Shown here: positions 50,988 through 52,620 of the stretch, in pieces
Position numbering within the stretch: the stretch's first letter is position 1
Layout: every line of letters starts with the position of its first letter
Source of the DNA: an uncultured Clostridium sp.
Lineage (GTDB): Bacteria; Bacillota; Clostridia; Christensenellales; Borkfalkiaceae
Direction: 5' to 3'
DNA length: 52,620 bases
Assembly: GCA_900555925.1 (NCBI GenBank)
Contig: USMU01000003.1
Location: 1-52,620, forward strand
Program-made: the position numbers and the translations under genes
The notes under the pieces: model-generated
What the model was told of the DNA's origin: nothing
The model's input: the letters and a program-made list of their open reading frames with translations, nothing else
Databases searched by the model: none

Positions 50988-52385
50988 TCATTCTCCTTTT
51001 ACGCCGAAATATGCGGCGGCATTGTTGTAAGAAACGTCTCGGACGACTTTTTCGAGCGTATCGAAATCGGGATAGATTTCTCCCGCTTCCGCTTTTCTTC
51101 CCAGCCAATCGCAAAAAATTCTTCTGAAATACAGATGTCTCGGATAAGAGAGAAAACTGCGGCTGTCCGTCAGCATACCGATAAACGTTCCGATATGCCC
51201 GGTCTGCGCCAAAGAATCGAGCTGAGCGCGGATCCCCTCGTTATGGTCGAGAAACCACCATGCGGGTCCGTACTGAATTTTTCCATGGGCGGAAGAATCC
51301 TGAAAACAGCCTGCCAACGTCGTCAAGGGCAGATTCCAAACCGGATTGAGGTTAAACAGCACCATGCGCGGCAGTTCTCCCGCCGAATCGAGAATGTCCA
51401 TCCAGCGCGCCAGCGCCGCAATGCTCGCGCTGTCGTCGATACTGTCGTAGCCCGTATCTGCGCCCAAAACCTTATACATGCGTGCATTGTTGTTCCGCAA
51501 AGCCCCGATATGCATCTGCACCGCAAGCCCGCATTTTGCACATTCGCGGAGAATGAGTCCCATGACGAACGACTTATACGCCTCGACGTCCTCCGCCGCG
51601 ACCTCCTTCCCCACACGAGCGGCCTCGAAAGCCCGTGTAGCCGCTTTTCTGTCACCGGGAAAGTAAACTCTCTGTAAAGCGATATCCGCCGCCACGGCGC
51701 CTTTTTCTTTGAACTCGGACACTCTCCCTGCCACGGCGCTTTCCAGCGCGTACAGCGAATCTATAGGCCCTGCGATCGATTCTAAAAGAGCAAGGTACTC
51801 CGTAAATTTCGAATCGTCGATATTCATGATTTTATCGCCGCGGAAAGTGGGAAGAACGCAGAAGGAATAATTCTTTTCGCGAATGCGATCGAACACGGTC
51901 AAATCGTCGAAAATTTCGTTGGTCGTACAGACGGTTTTGACGTTTGAGCCCGCAATCAGCGAGGACGGGGACAGGGAATGCGTACGAATATATTCGTTTG
52001 CCCGCGCCCATATTCTTTCCGCGTTCTTTGAACAAATGATGTCCTCTATCCCGAAATAGGTTTTAAGTTCCATGTGCGACCAATGATAAAGCGGATTTCC
52101 GTAAGCCGTTTCCAGAGCGCGCACATAACATTCAAATTTTTCTTTGTGCGGCGCGTCGCCAGTTATGTATTTTTCATCGATGCCGTAATTTCGCATCAGG
52201 CGCCATTTATAATGGTCTCCGCCCAGCCACAGCTCAAAAAAATCGGAAAACGGTTCGTCCTTTTCAATGACCTTTTCCGACAAATGACAATGATAGTCGA
52301 AAATCGGCATATCCTTCGCGCAATCGAAAAGTCGTTTCGCCGTTTCGTTAGATAATAAAAAATCTTTTCCGATAAATTCTCTCAT
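50988..52385 (-). CDS. uxaC: Uronate isomerase
   Basis: A 465-aa amidohydrolase-fold enzyme that isomerises glucuronate to fructuronate and galacturonate to tagaturonate. Metal-site motif FDYHCHLSEK near residue 29, CTTNEIFDDL, LPTFRGDKIM, VQMHIGALRNNNARM and DSRSFLSYPRHLYFRRI near the C-terminus are all characteristic. RBS GGGAG. It lies 16 nt downstream of uxaA. Full normal length. Confidence 0.95.
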   Translation of the reverse strand: MREFIGKDFLLSNETAKRLFDCAKDMPIFDYHCHLSEKVIEKDEPFSDFFELWLGGDHYKWRLMRNYGIDEKYITGDAPHKEKFECYVRALETAYGNPLYHWSHMELKTYFGIEDIICSKNAERIWARANEYIRTHSLSPSSLIAGSNVKTVCTTNEIFDDLTVFDRIREKNYSFCVLPTFRGDKIMNIDDSKFTEYLALLESIAGPIDSLYALESAVAGRVSEFKEKGAVAADIALQRVYFPGDRKAATRAFEAARVGKEVAAEDVEAYKSFVMGLILRECAKCGLAVQMHIGALRNNNARMYKVLGADTGYDSIDDSASIAALARWMDILDSAGELPRMVLFNLNPVWNLPLTTLAGCFQDSSAHGKIQYGPAWWFLDHNEGIRAQLDSLAQTGHIGTFIGMLTDSRSFLSYPRHLYFRRIFCDWLGRKAEAGEIYPDFDTLEKVVRDVSYNNAAAYFGVKGE

Positions 52386-52401
52386 AAATAAACTCCCGTA
52401 T

Positions 52402-52620
52402 TTATAATGTCACGCCGCGTTTCCATACTGCGATTTCGCGGCTTCGGTTATTTTCTGCCGCCGTCGTTTTTCCGTTTGCGGTCTCGATTACGAGCCGCAT
52501 GAGTTCTTCCGCCGTTGCCGTCACGCCGATTTTTTCCGCTCTCCCCGCGTCAAAATCTATCCAATGCGGCTTTACAGTGGCAAGCGCCGTATTCGTAGAA
52601 ATTTTCAGCGTGGGAACGAT
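52402..52620 (-). CDS. uxaA: Altronate dehydratase, C-terminal part (runs off the window)
   Basis: The last 72 residues are visible. They read PTLKISTNTALATVKPHWID, then a variable helix and the end REIAVWKRGVTL, which is the characteristic C-terminus of UxaA altronate dehydratases. The enzyme converts altronate to 2-keto-3-deoxygluconate, the substrate of KdgK. The gene starts outside the window. Confidence 0.85.
   Translation of the reverse strand: MVPTLKISTNTALATVKPHWIDFDAGRAEKIGVTATAEELMRLVIETANGKTTAAENNRSREIAVWKRGVTL

Noticed and set aside
1..52620. CRISPR array, rRNA genes or known riboswitches
   Set aside because: No regularly spaced direct repeats, no rRNA-like sequence, and no recognisable riboswitch core were seen on reading the intergenic regions.

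Overview
The window looks like a chromosomal segment of a gut-type Clostridia (Bacillota). It has strong AGGAGG-type ribosome binding sites, sigma-A promoters with TTGACA-17-TATAAT spacing, lipobox lipoproteins, carbohydrate ABC transporters without their own ATPase, and ordinary low-to-mid GC codon use. I cannot name the species; an uncultured Christensenellales-like lineage is only a guess.

Region 1 (1 to about 14,660) is an integrated element that reads as an inovirus-like (filamentous phage) prophage of a monoderm host. Nearly all of its genes lie on the minus strand downstream of one promoter at 11,724-11,696. They include small basic or membrane proteins, two membrane-anchored extracytoplasmic proteins, a 670-aa adsorption-protein-like protein (signal peptide plus C-terminal membrane segment), several tiny ORFs, a 749-aa Zot/pI-like ATPase and an HUH rolling-circle replication protein. 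On the plus strand is the control and integration module: an XRE repressor with three operator repeats, a BRO-N antirepressor-like protein and a tyrosine integrase. The right end is a 47-nt copy of the 3' part of a tRNA-Lys(CUU) gene (14,614-14,660) followed by that tRNA's terminator. The left end is outside the window. A structured ~100-nt RNA gene (4,659-4,757) runs against all the phage genes.

Region 2 (14,800-15,830) is a second, related integrase without a start codon. It abuts an ABC sugar permease gene that is cut off after about 124 codons. This is a scar of insertion or deletion.

Region 3 (15.8-28.2 kb) holds a surface protein with InlB-type repeats, then a TIM-barrel isomerase and three Gfo/Idh/MocA oxidoreductases in one operon divergent from an AraC regulator whose transcript appears leaderless. 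Next come a decayed IS110-family element, a second tRNA 3'-end scar, an O6-alkylguanine methyltransferase, a zinc alcohol dehydrogenase, and a secreted-protein gene interrupted at a 10-G tract (phase-variable or sequencing error).

Region 4 (28.3-52.6 kb) is a plant-polysaccharide (pectin-type) utilisation locus, all on the minus strand. One long operon starts at a consensus promoter with a LacI/cre-type operator (49,310-49,262). It encodes an LplD-like GH4 alpha-galacturonidase, a Big_2 lipoprotein, two ABC permeases with their binding protein, two LamG-like or anchored surface proteins, an extracellular/cytoplasmic pair of clan GH-A glycosidases, two SGNH esterases, a GH106-like enzyme, a GH51 arabinofuranosidase and a GH36 alpha-galactosidase. 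Upstream of it, uxaA (partial), uxaC, kdgA and kdgK form the hexuronate-to-KDG-phosphate pathway. The likely logic is as follows: surface proteins trim and hold the polymer, the ABC system imports oligosaccharides, cytoplasmic enzymes remove arabinose, galactose, rhamnose-like and acetyl groups, GH4 frees galacturonate, and UxaC/UxaA/KdgK/KdgA turn it into pyruvate and glyceraldehyde-3-phosphate.
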